A stretch of DNA of 64,000 nt from Streptomyces flaveolus (lineage in GTDB: Bacteria; Actinomycetota; Actinomycetes; Streptomycetales; Streptomycetaceae). The position numbers were made by a program, and so were the translations under genes. This document shows positions 8,008 through 17,829 of the stretch, in pieces (the stretch's first letter is position 1; every line of letters begins with the position of its first letter). The stretch spans positions 120,710 through 184,709 of the forward strand of contig NZ_JNWV01000029.1 of assembly GCF_000716535.1 (NCBI RefSeq), written 5' to 3'. Under the pieces are notes generated by a model. The model had not been told where the DNA came from and made no database searches. It saw only the letters and a program-made list of their open reading frames with translations.

Positions 8008-8424
8008 CGGAGCGCCCCCGCTGACCGACAGCCGGCCCGGCCCTCTGGATCACCCACGGACTCGTCCCCGCCGCAGCACCGCCTCCGGCGCGCCGCGGCG
8101 GCTCCGGGCCGTCCGCCGGATGCGGCTCGCCCGCGGCCGGTCGCGCCACGGGGGCCGGAGCCGCATGGGGCCACGGCCCCGCGGAGCGCGCGCGGCGCCG
8201 GGTCCGGCGCAGGCCGGCGGGGACGCGGCCCCCGCCCGGGCGCAGCACCACAGTGCCGGGCCCCCGTCCAGCGCAGCGTCATGGTGCCTGGCCTCGCCCA
8301 GCGCAGCCCGGCACCACGGTGCCGACCCCCCGCGACAGCGTCCGGCGCTGCGCCCGGTCACCGGCAGCAGCCACCCGCAGCAGCCCCCCGCACAAGCCAC
8401 CCGCAGCAGTCACCCCTTCGGTCG
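8008..8424. other. GC-rich intergenic segment at the left edge of the pigment cluster
   Basis: No convincing gene is present in these 417 bases. Short degenerate repeats occur. AGCCACCCGCAGCAG is repeated exactly at 8369-8383 and 8395-8409. Related GCAGCACCAC/GGTGCC segments appear between 8240 and 8325. It lies where conserved core synteny gives way to the polyketide cluster. Confidence 0.5.
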
Positions 8425-10083
8425 TCACCTCTTCCGCAGCACCGCCGCCAGCACCCCCCGCAGCTCCGCCTCCGGATCGCCTGCGGCGTCCGTCGCGCGC
8501 CAAGCCACGAATCCGTCCGGCCGGACCAGCACCGCCCCGTCCGGCGTCGTGCCGTGGAGGGCCGCCCAGTCGGTGCCGCCTCCCGGGCCGTCCCCGTCAT
8601 AGGTGAGGTCGGCGTTCGCCCCCGTACCGATCCGGTACGCCTCCAGTCGTACGCCGTCCGTGCGGGCGATCTGCCGGGCGGCGGCGTGCCAGGCCCCGCC
8701 CGCGGCCGACCCGGCGTCGCAGAGCAGCACCAGGGACCGCTCGTAGAGGTCGATCGTGGACAGCCGGTCGCCCGCGCGGCGCAGCCACAGGTGCGGGGCC
8801 CGGCTGCCCGGGTCCCCGGTCAGCCGCACCCCGTCGGGTACGACCGGCTGGGCGGGGTCGGCGCCGATGACGGCGCCCTCCAGATAGCGGTAGGCGAGGA
8901 CGACGGGGAGGATGCCGCTGCGCGGGCCGCCGCCGACGCCGGGCGTGGGCGCGAAACCGGGGTGGCTGTGCTCCACCGAGCGGGCCGAGGCGCGGGCGCT
9001 GGTCGCCAGCGCGACGGGCCGGCGCTCGGTGTCGTAGGTCTCCAGCAGGTCGGGACCGGCCCAGCCGTCGAGGACGGCGGACAGCTTCCAGGCCAGGTTG
9101 TGGGCGTCCTGGATGCCGGTGTTGGAGCCGAATGCGCCGGTCGGGGACATCTCGTGGGCGGAGTCGCCGGCCAGTAGCACCCGGCCCGCCGTGTACCGCT
9201 CGGCGACGCGTTCGGCGGCGCGCCAGGACGCCTTGCCGGTGATCTCGACGTCCAGGTCGGGGACGCCGACGGCCAGCCGGATGTGCCGCTGGAGCCGCTC
9301 CTCGGTGAACTCCTCCAGCGTCTCGCCCTGCTCCGGGTGCCAGGGCGCGTGGAAGACCCAGTGCTCCTTGTTGTCGACCGGGAGCAGGGCGCCGTCGGCC
9401 TCCGGGTTGGTGAGGTAGCAGCAGATGAAGTGCCGGTCGCCGACCGTCTCGGCGAGCAGCTTGGACCGGAAGGTGACGCTCACGTTGGCGAAGAGGTCGC
9501 CGGGGCCGCTCTGCCCGATGCCGAGCCGCCGCCGGACCGGGCTGCGCGGACCGTCGCACGCGACCAGGTAGTCCGCACGGACCGTGTACATCTCGTCGCT
9601 GTCCCGGTCCCGGACGAACGCCGTCACTCCTTCGGGGTCCTGCTCGAAGCCCTCCATCTCGTGGAAGTACCGCAGGTCCCCGCCGAGCGCGCGGGCCCCC
9701 TTCAGCAGCACCGGCTCCAGGTCGTTCTGGCTGCACAGGCACCAGCTCGTGGGACTGAACTTCGCCAGCCCGCCACCCGGGTCGATGTGCTTGAACAGCC
9801 ATTCGCCGGCGTCGCCGACCAGGGTCGGGGTCTGCAGGATGCCGTGGTTGGCCGCGAGGAGCGAGGCCGCCGCCTTGATGTCCGGCTCGAGGCCGGCCAC
9901 CCGGTACAGCTCCATCGTCCGCAGGTTGTTGCCGCGGCCACGCGGGTGGATCGAGGTCCCGGAGTGCCGCTCGACGAGCATGTGGGGTACGCCGAGACGG
10001 CCCAGGAACAGGGAGAGGGACAGGCCCACCAGCGAACCGCCCACGACGAGGACGGGCACCTGGTGATCGGCTTTCTGCTGCAT
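8425..10083 (-). CDS. FAD-dependent aromatic polyketide hydroxylase (WhiE ORF VIII type)
   Basis: 552 residues from the ATG preceded by GGAG; an in-frame ATG 84 bases upstream lacks a good site. This is a class A flavoprotein monooxygenase: the dinucleotide motif VVGGSLVGLSLSLFLGRLG is at the N-terminus, the DG motif VACDGPRSPVRRRLG near residue 190, and the GD motif GRVLLAGDSAHEMSPTGAFG near residue 290. The C-terminal thioredoxin-like domain is typical of PHBH-like polyketide hydroxylases. It should hydroxylate the polycyclic pigment precursor using NAD(P)H and oxygen. It is divergent from the polyketide synthase operon, exactly as the hydroxylase gene is in whiE and sch clusters. Confidence 0.85.
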   Translation of the reverse strand: MQQKADHQVPVLVVGGSLVGLSLSLFLGRLGVPHMLVERHSGTSIHPRGRGNNLRTMELYRVAGLEPDIKAAASLLAANHGILQTPTLVGDAGEWLFKHIDPGGGLAKFSPTSWCLCSQNDLEPVLLKGARALGGDLRYFHEMEGFEQDPEGVTAFVRDRDSDEMYTVRADYLVACDGPRSPVRRRLGIGQSGPGDLFANVSVTFRSKLLAETVGDRHFICCYLTNPEADGALLPVDNKEHWVFHAPWHPEQGETLEEFTEERLQRHIRLAVGVPDLDVEITGKASWRAAERVAERYTAGRVLLAGDSAHEMSPTGAFGSNTGIQDAHNLAWKLSAVLDGWAGPDLLETYDTERRPVALATSARASARSVEHSHPGFAPTPGVGGGPRSGILPVVLAYRYLEGAVIGADPAQPVVPDGVRLTGDPGSRAPHLWLRRAGDRLSTIDLYERSLVLLCDAGSAAGGAWHAAARQIARTDGVRLEAYRIGTGANADLTYDGDGPGGGTDWAALHGTTPDGAVLVRPDGFVAWRATDAAGDPEAELRGVLAAVLRKR

Positions 10084-10225
10084 CAAGGCTCCAGAGGCAG
10101 GGGTCGGGGATGTGGGGCGCGTTGCTGTTTCTGTGCCCTCTGGGACGGCTTTCGCGTGCTCAATCACCCACGTGGTTCACGCGAGTCGCGCGTTGTGCGG
10201 GAAGCGGCACAGGATCAAGAAGCGC

Positions 10226-10238
10226 TGACGTCGCGTCA
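10226..10238. promoter_or_regulatory. Palindrome in the divergent pigment promoter region
   Basis: TGACG-TCG-CGTCA is a perfect inverted repeat in the 201-bp gap between the divergent hydroxylase and the SchA/CurD gene, 47 bp before the latter's start. A second palindrome, CCACGTGG, lies at 10168-10175. Either could be an operator for a sporulation regulator. I cannot match them to a known binding motif. Confidence 0.35.
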
Positions 10239-10284
10239 TCGGCGGCCGGCGTTCGCCTCTGCCCCCGTGAAGGAGATGCGCAGC

Positions 10285-11367
10285 ATGACCACCTTGTCGG
10301 AAAAGATCTCGGACCAGTCGACGCGTCAGGTGTCGAAGAGGGTCTCCCAGTCCGTGTTCGACGGCTCCCGTCTCCGGGTCGTCCTGCTCGTGGACGTCCA
10401 CGACGGCGCCCAGCAGCAGTTCCTGGAGGCCTACGAGCAGCTGTGCAACCAGGTGGCGCAGGTGCCCGGCCACGTCAGTGACCAGCTGTGCCAGTCGATC
10501 GAGAACCCCTCCCAATGGCTCATCACCAGCGAGTGGGAGAGCGCCCCGCCGTTCCTCACCTGGGTGAACAGCGAGGAGCACGTGCGGATGGTGGAACCGC
10601 TGCACAGCTGCGTCCGGGACACCCGGTCGCTGCGGTTCCACATCGTCCGCGAGACCGGCGGCGAGCCGGCCGAGGCGGCCTCGCGGCGCCGGCTCCAGTC
10701 GTCCCCGCGGATCGGGGACGGCGTGATCCGCCACGCGCTGACCTTCACGGTCAGGCCCGGCAGCGAGGAGAAGGTCGCGAAGATCCTCGCGGACTACGCC
10801 TCGCCCCAGGCGCGGGTCGACGAGACCACCCGGCTGTGCCGCACCTCCCTGTTCATGCACGGCAACCGGGTCGTGCGGGCCATCGAGGTGCGCGGCGACC
10901 TGCTCGCGGCGCTGCGGCACGTCGCCCGGCAGCCCGAGGTGCGGGCCGTCGAGGAGGCCATCAACCCCTACCTGGAGCAGGAGCGGGACCTGAACGACCA
11001 GGAGTCCGCGCGGGTGTTCTTCACCCGGGCGGCGCTGCCGGCCGTGCACCACGTCACCGCGGACGAACTCGCCGAGGGCGAGCGGCAGGCGCTGTACTAC
11101 CCGGCCCGGCCGGACTGCGGGATGCGGCTGGCGGAGCTGCTCGCCCAGCAGGACGAGGCGGCGGCGGCGGACCCGGACAGCCCGGTGCTGCGCAGCACGA
11201 TCTTCCAGCGCGACGACGTCGTCGTCCGGCTGATCGACGTACGTCCCGGCGTCGGCGCCCGCGCCCTGCTGCCGCAGCCCCGCCTTCAGGCCGCGCTGAG
11301 CACCCTGCTGGACGGCGAGCCCGTCGGCATGGACCTCGTCACCGACCGCCGCTCGCCGGACGCCTGA
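10285..11367 (+). CDS. SchA/CurD-domain spore pigment protein (WhiE ORF I type)
   Basis: 360 residues. The start chosen is the ATG 9 bases after GAAGGAG; another ATG at 10276 abuts that site. The first 110 residues resemble an antibiotic-biosynthesis monooxygenase (ABM) ferredoxin-like fold ([21 protein letters not shown], later [16 protein letters not shown]). The C-terminal two thirds match the SchA/CurD-type domain found only in spore-pigment clusters (AHLTF-like [20 protein letters not shown], then [16 protein letters not shown]). Its biochemical role is unknown; a second cofactor-free oxygenase or a cyclase helper has been suggested for such folds. It heads the presumed synthase operon. 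Confidence 0.8.
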   Translation: MTTLSEKISDQSTRQVSKRVSQSVFDGSRLRVVLLVDVHDGAQQQFLEAYEQLCNQVAQVPGHVSDQLCQSIENPSQWLITSEWESAPPFLTWVNSEEHVRMVEPLHSCVRDTRSLRFHIVRETGGEPAEAASRRRLQSSPRIGDGVIRHALTFTVRPGSEEKVAKILADYASPQARVDETTRLCRTSLFMHGNRVVRAIEVRGDLLAALRHVARQPEVRAVEEAINPYLEQERDLNDQESARVFFTRAALPAVHHVTADELAEGERQALYYPARPDCGMRLAELLAQQDEAAAADPDSPVLRSTIFQRDDVVVRLIDVRPGVGARALLPQPRLQAALSTLLDGEPVGMDLVTDRRSPDA

Positions 11368-11402
11368 GCCCGGCAGCCCCAGCACACCAACGGAGGAACG
11401 TC

Positions 11403-11840
11403 GTGATCAAACCCCTTCCGAAGATCGTGGATCTCAGCGAGATCGAGCCCAACACCCGGCGCGGCGGCGATCTGCGGGCCATGCTCACCCCGGCCACGGT
11501 GGGCGCCACCAGCGGCTTCATGGGCGTGGCCATCGTGCAGCCCGGCGACCGCATCGGTGAGCACTACCACCCCTACTCCGAGGAGTTCGTGTACGTCCTG
11601 TGCGGACAGCTCGAGGTGGACCTGGACGGCGAGCCGCACCCGCTGCGGCCCGAGCAGGGGCTGATGATCCCCATGAACATGCGGCACCGCTTCCGCAACG
11701 TCGGCAACGTGGAGGCGCGGATCGTCTTCCACCTGGGCCCGCTGGCCCCCCGGCCGGCCCTCGGCCACGTCGACACCGAGGAGACGGAGGCCGTCGCCGT
11801 CGCCGCCGATCCGGCCGACCGGGCGCAGGTCCGCTCATGA
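11403..11840 (+). CDS. Cupin-domain polyketide protein (TcmJ/WhiE ORF II type)
   Basis: 145 residues from a GTG behind GGAGG. A single cupin barrel is visible: [20 protein letters not shown] is motif 1 with the two metal-binding histidines and a glutamate, and [15 protein letters not shown] is motif 2 with the third histidine. TcmJ-like cupins help fold or cyclise the nascent poly-beta-ketone chain on type II synthases. The stop overlaps the KS-alpha start (ATGA), showing translational coupling. Confidence 0.87.
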   Translation: MIKPLPKIVDLSEIEPNTRRGGDLRAMLTPATVGATSGFMGVAIVQPGDRIGEHYHPYSEEFVYVLCGQLEVDLDGEPHPLRPEQGLMIPMNMRHRFRNVGNVEARIVFHLGPLAPRPALGHVDTEETEAVAVAADPADRAQVRS

Positions 11841-13096
11841 ACCGGCGCGTGGCGGTCACCGGCATAGGTGTCGTCGCCCCGGGCGGGATCGGCGCACCGG
11901 CGTTCTGGGACCTGCTCGCCGAGGGCCGTACCGCGACGCGGGGCATCACGTTCTTCGACCCGACCGGCCTCAGGTCCCGGATCGCCGCCGAGTGCGACTT
12001 CGACCCCGCGGCGTACGGCCTGGACGCCGAACAGGTCGAGCGGGCGGACCGGTACATACAGTTCGCCCTGGTCGCCGGCGAGGAGGCGGTCCGGGACTCC
12101 GGTCTCGACCTCGGGCGGGAGGACCCGTGGCGGGTCGGTGTCTCCGTGGGCACCGCCGTCGGCGGCACCACCCGGCTGGAGCACGACTACGTCCTGGTCA
12201 GCCATCGCGGGCAGCGCTGGGACGTCGACCACACCGAGGCGGAGCCGCAACTGCACCGGGCGTTCTCGCCGAGCACCGTGGCCTCCGCGGTGGCGGAACG
12301 TTTCGGCGCCCAGGGCCCCGTGCAGACCGTGTCCACCGGCTGCACCTCGGGACTCGACGCGGTCGGGTACGCCTTCCACACCGTCCAGGAAGGCCGCGCC
12401 GACATATGCATCGCGGGAGCCTCGGACTCTCCGATCTCCCCGATCACCATGGCCTGCTTCGACGCGATCAAGGCCACCTCACCGAACAACGACGACCCCG
12501 CGCACGCCTCCCGCCCCTTCGACAACAACCGTGACGGTTTCGTCATGGGCGAGGGCGGCGCGGTGCTCGTCCTGGAGGAACTGGAGCACGCCCGGGCCCG
12601 CGGCGCCCACGTGTACTGCGAGTTCGGCGGCTACGCCACCTTCGGCAACGCCTACCACATGACCGGCCTGACCAAGGAGGGCCTGGAGATGGCGCGGGCC
12701 ATTGACACCGCCCTCGACCAGGCGCGTCTCGACCCCACGGCGATCGACTACGTCAACGCGCACGGCTCCGGCACCCGGCAGAACGACCGCCACGAGACGG
12801 CGGCCGTGAAGCGGGCGCTCGGCCACCACGCCTACGACACCCCGATGAGCTCCATCAAATCCATGGTGGGGCACTCCCTCGGGGCGATCGGCGCCATCGA
12901 ACTCGTCGCCTGCGTCCTGGCCCTCGCCAAACAGGTCGTCCCGCCGACCGCGAACTACGAGATCCCCGACCCCGAGTGCGACCTGGACTACGTCCCGCGC
13001 GTCGCCCGCGAACGGAAGCTGACCAGCGTGCTGTCCGTGGGCAGCGGGTTCGGCGGTTTCCAGTCCGCGGTGATCCTGACCCGGCCGAGGGAGTGA
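11837..13096 (+). CDS. Type II ketosynthase alpha subunit (WhiE ORF III type)
   Basis: 419 residues, the standard KS-alpha length. It performs decarboxylative condensation of malonyl-ACP units. The thiolase-fold active site is complete: Cys169 in [11 protein letters not shown], His309 in [10 protein letters not shown], Lys341 and His346 in [15 protein letters not shown]. The glycine-rich [10 protein letters not shown] lies at the C-terminus. It heterodimerises with the next gene product, which sets chain length. In S. coelicolor the homologous spore-pigment enzyme makes a 24-carbon chain; product length here is inferred only from family. Confidence 0.95.
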   Translation: MNRRVAVTGIGVVAPGGIGAPAFWDLLAEGRTATRGITFFDPTGLRSRIAAECDFDPAAYGLDAEQVERADRYIQFALVAGEEAVRDSGLDLGREDPWRVGVSVGTAVGGTTRLEHDYVLVSHRGQRWDVDHTEAEPQLHRAFSPSTVASAVAERFGAQGPVQTVSTGCTSGLDAVGYAFHTVQEGRADICIAGASDSPISPITMACFDAIKATSPNNDDPAHASRPFDNNRDGFVMGEGGAVLVLEELEHARARGAHVYCEFGGYATFGNAYHMTGLTKEGLEMARAIDTALDQARLDPTAIDYVNAHGSGTRQNDRHETAAVKRALGHHAYDTPMSSIKSMVGHSLGAIGAIELVACVLALAKQVVPPTANYEIPDPECDLDYVPRVARERKLTSVLSVGSGFGGFQSAVILTRPRE

Positions 13097-13103
13097 GGAC
13101 ACG

Positions 13104-14348
13104 ATGAGCGAACCGAAGGACCGGCACGCGGCCATCACCGGTATCGGGGTGGTCGCGCCCAACGGCACCACCACCGGCACCTTCTGGAAGGCCACCCAGG
13201 AGGGTCTCAGCGTCCTCGACCGGGTCACCCGCGAGGGCTGTGAGCACCTTCCCCTCAAGGTGGCCGGTGAGGTCCGCGCCTTCGAACCGGCCGCCACGAT
13301 CGAGGAGCGCTTCCTCGTCCAGACCGACCGGTTCACGCACTACGCGATGGCCGCGGCCGACTTCGCACTGGACGACGCCCGGCTCGCCCTGGCCGACATC
13401 CCCGACGCGCCGTACTCCATCGGCGTCGTCACCGCGGCCGGGTCCGGCGGCGGCGAGTTCGGCCAGCGGGAACTGCAGCAACTGTGGGGCAAGGGGAGCC
13501 GGTTCGTCGGGCCGTACCAGTCCATCGCCTGGTTCTACGCCGCGAGCACCGGCCAGGTGTCCATCCGCCGCGGCTTCAAGGGCCCCTGCTCGGTCGTCGC
13601 CTCCGACGAGGCCGGCGGCCTGGACGCCCTCGCCCACGCGGCACGGGCCGTGCGGCGCGGCACCGACGTGATCGTGGCCGGCTCCACCGAGGCGCCGCTC
13701 GCGCCGTACTCGATGGTCTGCCAGCTCGGCTACGAGGAACTGAGCCGGGAGACGGACCCGTCCCGGGCCTACCGCCCGTTCACGGACGGGGCCTGCGGGT
13801 TCGTGCCCGCCGAGGGCGGCGGGATGCTCGTGGTCGAGGCGACCGGCGCCGCCCGGGCCCGCGGCGCCGACATCAAGGCCGTCGTGGCCGGACACGGGGC
13901 CACCTTCACCGGCGCCTCACGCTGGGAACGGTCCCGGGATGGACTCGCCCAGGCCGTCCGGCAGGCCCTGGCGGAGGCCGGCTGCGCCCCCGAGGAGGTC
14001 GACGTCGTCTTCGCCGACGCCCTCGGGGTACCGGAGGCCGACCGGGCCGAGGCGCTGGCCATCGCCGACGCCCTCGGCGAGCACGGCACCCGGGTACCGG
14101 TCACCGCGCCGAAGACCGGGATCGGCCGGGGGTACTGCGCGGCCCCCGTCCTGGACACCGCGGCGGCCGTGCTCGCGATGGAGCACGGCCTGATCCCGCC
14201 GACGCCGAACGTCTTCGACGTCTGCCACGACCTCGACCTCGTGACCGGCAGCGCCCGCGCCGCCGAACTGCGGACGGCGCTGGTCCTCAGCCGCGGACTC
14301 ATGGGGTCGAACTCGGCGCTGGTGCTGCGACGCGGCACCGCGCAGTGA
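13104..14348 (+). CDS. Ketosynthase beta / chain length factor (WhiE ORF IV type)
   Basis: 414 residues. It is a KS homologue without the catalytic cysteine: the nucleophile position, aligned through PCSVVASDEAGGLDAL, is Glu169. Most antibiotic chain length factors have Gln there; Glu is, as I recall, characteristic of spore-pigment members. The catalytic histidines of KS-alpha are also absent (VFADALGVPEAD and APKTGIGRGYCA regions). It pairs with KS-alpha, shapes the chain-length cavity and may decarboxylate malonyl-ACP for priming. It follows KS-alpha after 7 bases. Confidence 0.93.
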   Translation: MSEPKDRHAAITGIGVVAPNGTTTGTFWKATQEGLSVLDRVTREGCEHLPLKVAGEVRAFEPAATIEERFLVQTDRFTHYAMAAADFALDDARLALADIPDAPYSIGVVTAAGSGGGEFGQRELQQLWGKGSRFVGPYQSIAWFYAASTGQVSIRRGFKGPCSVVASDEAGGLDALAHAARAVRRGTDVIVAGSTEAPLAPYSMVCQLGYEELSRETDPSRAYRPFTDGACGFVPAEGGGMLVVEATGAARARGADIKAVVAGHGATFTGASRWERSRDGLAQAVRQALAEAGCAPEEVDVVFADALGVPEADRAEALAIADALGEHGTRVPVTAPKTGIGRGYCAAPVLDTAAAVLAMEHGLIPPTPNVFDVCHDLDLVTGSARAAELRTALVLSRGLMGSNSALVLRRGTAQ

Positions 14349-14370
14349 GTACAGAGAAGGAGGAGAGCAC

Positions 14371-15106
<736 letters not shown>

Positions 15107-15127
15107 GCCGGACGACAGGAGACGACC

Positions 15128-15457
15128 GTGCACCAGGCCCTGATCGTCGCCCGCATGGCCCCGGGCTCCGCCCCCGACATCGCCAAGGTGTTCGCGGAGT
15201 CCGACCGTGGAGAGCTGCCGCACCTCGTCGGAGTCGTCCGGCGCAGCCTCTTCCAGTTCGGCGACGTGTACATGCACCTGATCGAGTCCGAGCGGGAGCC
15301 GGGACCGGCCATCGCCAAGGTCACCTCGCACCCCGACTTCAAGGAGGTCAGCGAGCGGCTGTCGGCGTACGTGAGCGCGTACGACCCTCAGACCTGGCGC
15401 TCCCCGAAGGACGCCATGGCGGAGCGCTTCTACCTCTGGGAGCGTGACGCCGGCTGA
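15128..15457 (+). CDS. TcmI-family polyketide cyclase (WhiE ORF VII type)
   Basis: 109 residues with a ferredoxin-like fold seen in TcmI cyclases. Recognisable segments are ALIVARMAPGSAPDIAKVFAES at the start, the PHLVGVVRRSLFQFGDVYMHL core and YDPQTWRSPKDAMAERFYLW at the end. It should close a late ring of the pigment scaffold. It is the last plus-strand gene of the operon and is followed by a hairpin at 15526-15550. Confidence 0.9.
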   Translation: MHQALIVARMAPGSAPDIAKVFAESDRGELPHLVGVVRRSLFQFGDVYMHLIESEREPGPAIAKVTSHPDFKEVSERLSAYVSAYDPQTWRSPKDAMAERFYLWERDAG

Positions 15458-15525
15458 GCGCTCCGCTGGGACAGCGGCGACGCGCCGTGATCATCCGCGG
15501 CTCCGTCGTGGCCGGCCGCGCAGTT

Positions 15526-15550
15526 CCCCGCGCCCCTTCGGGGCGCGGGG
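15526..15550. terminator. Palindromic terminator-like repeat between convergent genes
   Basis: CCCCGCGCCCC (15526-15536) and GGGGCGCGGGG (15540-15550) form a perfect 11-bp stem with a TTC loop. With its flank GCGCAGTTCCCCGCGCCCC it belongs to a dispersed intergenic repeat seen again at 36351 and 50855. It separates the cyclase and methyltransferase genes, which converge here. Confidence 0.75.
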
Positions 15551-15555
15551 AGCGG

Positions 15556-16620
15556 TCATGCGGGCACGATGCAGTCGAACGCGTGCAGATAGGGGTTGAC
15601 CGGCCGGATGTCGCGGACCGCCAGGCCCGCCGCCTCCAGTCGGCCGACCATGCTGTCGGTGGTGTGCTTGGCCCCGCCGACGTTCAGGAGCAGCAGCAGG
15701 TCCATGGCCGTGCTGAACCGCATCGACGGGGTGTCGTCGACGAGGTTCTCGATCACCACCACCCGGGTGCCGGGACCGCCCGCCTCGACCACGTTGCCCA
15801 GCAGCCGGGCCGTGGACTCGTCGTCCCACTCCAGGATGTTCTTGATGATGTAGACGTCGGCCTCGACCGGGACCGCCTCCCGGACGTCGCCGGGCACGAT
15901 CCGCGCGCGGTCGGCGAGGTCGCCGCCCTCGCGCAGCCGCGGCAGGGCGTGCTCCACCACCCGGGGCAGGTCGAGCAGGCTGCCGCGCATCGCCGGGTAC
16001 TTGTCCAGCAGGCACGCCACCACGTGCCCCTGGCCGCCGCCGATGTCCGCGACCGAGCTGCTGCCGGACAGGTCCAGCAGGGCCGCCACCTCCCGCGCCG
16101 ACTGCTCGCTGGAGCGGGTCATCGCGCGGTTGAAGACGTCCGCGGACTCGGGGGCGTCCTCGTTGAGGTAGCTGAAGAACTCCTTGCCGTAGAGGTCCTC
16201 CACGACGTTCCGGCCGGTGCGCACGGCCTGGTCCAGCAGCGGCCAGGCGTCCCAGGTCCACGGCTCGGTGCACCACATGGCGATGGCCCGCAGGCTGTTC
16301 GGGTCGTCCTCGCGCAGCAGCCGGGACATCTCGGTGTGGGCGAACGTCCCGTCCGGCCGCTCGGCGAAGACGCCGTAGCAGGACAGGGCGCGCAGCAGCC
16401 GGCGCAGCGGCTTCGGCTCGGCGCGCACCGCGGTCGCCAGGCTCTCCGCGGTCATGGGGGCGTCGCCGAGCGCGTCGGCGACGCCGAGCCGGGCGGCGGC
16501 GCGGACCGCGGCGGCGCAGGCCGCCCCGAACACGAGCTCACGCAGCCGCATCGACGGGGGAGGGGAGGGGGGTGTCCCCGGCTCCGGGGGAGCCGAGGGC
16601 GCGCGGGATGGTGCGGTCAT
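15556..16620 (-). CDS. SAM-dependent O-methyltransferase
   Basis: 354 residues. A dimerisation winged-helix domain (LGVADALGDAPMTAESLATAV, RAEPKPLRRLLRALSCYGVF) precedes a Rossmann domain with SAM motif I VADIGGGQGHVVACLLDKYP, a GDVREAVPVEADVYIIKNI segment holding the usual acidic and catalytic regions, and MDLLLLLNVGGAKHT near the end. It is of the TcmN/DmpM-like class acting on aromatic polyketides. A Pro-rich 23-residue N-terminal extension is unusual. S. coelicolor whiE has no such gene, so the pigment here may be O-methylated. It lies 43 bases downstream of the beta-helix gene on the same strand and is probably co-transcribed with it. Confidence 0.85.
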   Translation of the reverse strand: MTAPSRAPSAPPEPGTPPSPPPSMRLRELVFGAACAAAVRAAARLGVADALGDAPMTAESLATAVRAEPKPLRRLLRALSCYGVFAERPDGTFAHTEMSRLLREDDPNSLRAIAMWCTEPWTWDAWPLLDQAVRTGRNVVEDLYGKEFFSYLNEDAPESADVFNRAMTRSSEQSAREVAALLDLSGSSSVADIGGGQGHVVACLLDKYPAMRGSLLDLPRVVEHALPRLREGGDLADRARIVPGDVREAVPVEADVYIIKNILEWDDESTARLLGNVVEAGGPGTRVVVIENLVDDTPSMRFSTAMDLLLLLNVGGAKHTTDSMVGRLEAAGLAVRDIRPVNPYLHAFDCIVPA

Positions 16621-16663
16621 GTGCCGCCTTCCTTCCTTGCGTGGATCGGGTACGGCCGTCCGG

Positions 16664-17752
16664 TCAGCACAGGCCCGCGGGCTTGGAGACCCGGCAGGCG
16701 TTGCCGGTGAAGGCGTTGCCGGTCTTGGTGGCTTCCTGGTTGACGAGGTCCGCCGGGGAGTTGTCCGCCAGCCGGTTGCCGGTGATCCGGTTCTTCTCGC
16801 TCGTGGCGCCCACGAAGCTCTTGAACAGGACGATGCCGCCCGACAGCGGGGACTTGCCCGTGTGACCGGTGACCCGGTTCCGCGTGACCAGGGCCTTCTC
16901 GGTGCCGGTCAGCACGATGCCGGAGCCCTTCAGGTAGGGCAGCCGGGCGGTCTTCGGGCAGTACTTGTTGTTCCGGTCGACCAGGTTGTCGCTCACGACG
17001 AGGGCGCCGGCCCGCGGCTTGTTCTCGTCGCCGACGACGAACACGCCCGCGCAGTTGCCGGTGACGTAGTTGCGCGTGACGGCGAGGTTGCGCAGCCGGC
17101 GGACGGTGATGCCGATCCGGTTGTCCTCGAGCCGGTTGTGGTCGATCACCGCGCCCTTGCTGTCCTTGGCCCCCTGCTCGGCCTTGACGTTGTTGGCGAG
17201 GAACAGCCCCGCGTCCCCGTTGCTCCGGGCGGTGTTGTTCCGGAACACCCCGCGGGTGGAGTGCTCCTGGGCGATGCCCCACTGGCCGTTGTGCTCGGCG
17301 ATCACGCGCTTCACGGTCAGCCGGTCGGTGCCCATGGTGAACAGGCCGGACTTGGCGAAGCCGGTCACCTTGAGATCGGAGACGGTGACGTCCTTGAGGG
17401 GCTTGTTCTTGCCCCCGACCACACAGATGCCGTTGCCGTCCGAGAGGCAGGTGACGGCGGCCTTCTTGCCGTGCGGCGCCGGCTTGGTCTTCTTCTTCGG
17501 GGGCTGGATCACGGTGCCGGGGCCCGCTCCCCGCAGGGTCAGGCCCGCGGTCTTCACCGTGACGCTCTCACGGTAGGTGCCGGCGAGCACGAACACGGTG
17601 TCGCCGGCCTTGGCGGCGTTGACCGCCTTCTGGATCGACTGACCCGGATGCACCACGAGGGTCCTGTGGGCAGCGGACGCCGGGGTGGCGCCGATGACGG
17701 TGCCGACGAGGGTCGTGGCGCATGCCAGGTACGCAATGTGTCGTTTTGTCAC
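16664..17752 (-). CDS. Secreted right-handed beta-helix protein
   Basis: 362 residues beginning with a Sec signal peptide (MTKRHIAYLACATTLVGTV, cleavage likely after PASA). The mature protein has an opening cap, GQSIQKAVNAAKAGDTVFVL, and then repeated NxxxxN-type coils such as RNNTARSNGDAGLFLANN, DHNRLEDNRIGITV and TRNYVTGNCAGVFVVGD, as in pectate-lyase-like parallel beta-helices. It lacks recognisable polysaccharide-lyase catalytic residues, so function is unknown. Four cysteines could form disulfides. Position beside a spore-pigment cluster suggests a spore-wall or surface role, but this is inference only. Confidence 0.75.
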   Translation of the reverse strand: MTKRHIAYLACATTLVGTVIGATPASAAHRTLVVHPGQSIQKAVNAAKAGDTVFVLAGTYRESVTVKTAGLTLRGAGPGTVIQPPKKKTKPAPHGKKAAVTCLSDGNGICVVGGKNKPLKDVTVSDLKVTGFAKSGLFTMGTDRLTVKRVIAEHNGQWGIAQEHSTRGVFRNNTARSNGDAGLFLANNVKAEQGAKDSKGAVIDHNRLEDNRIGITVRRLRNLAVTRNYVTGNCAGVFVVGDENKPRAGALVVSDNLVDRNNKYCPKTARLPYLKGSGIVLTGTEKALVTRNRVTGHTGKSPLSGGIVLFKSFVGATSEKNRITGNRLADNSPADLVNQEATKTGNAFTGNACRVSKPAGLC

Positions 17753-17829
17753 ATTCCGAAGGCTAGGAGTGCATGAGCCGATTACCGGCCGGATACTCCG
17801 TTCGGCGGCGTGTCAGCGGGGTGCGGCGG

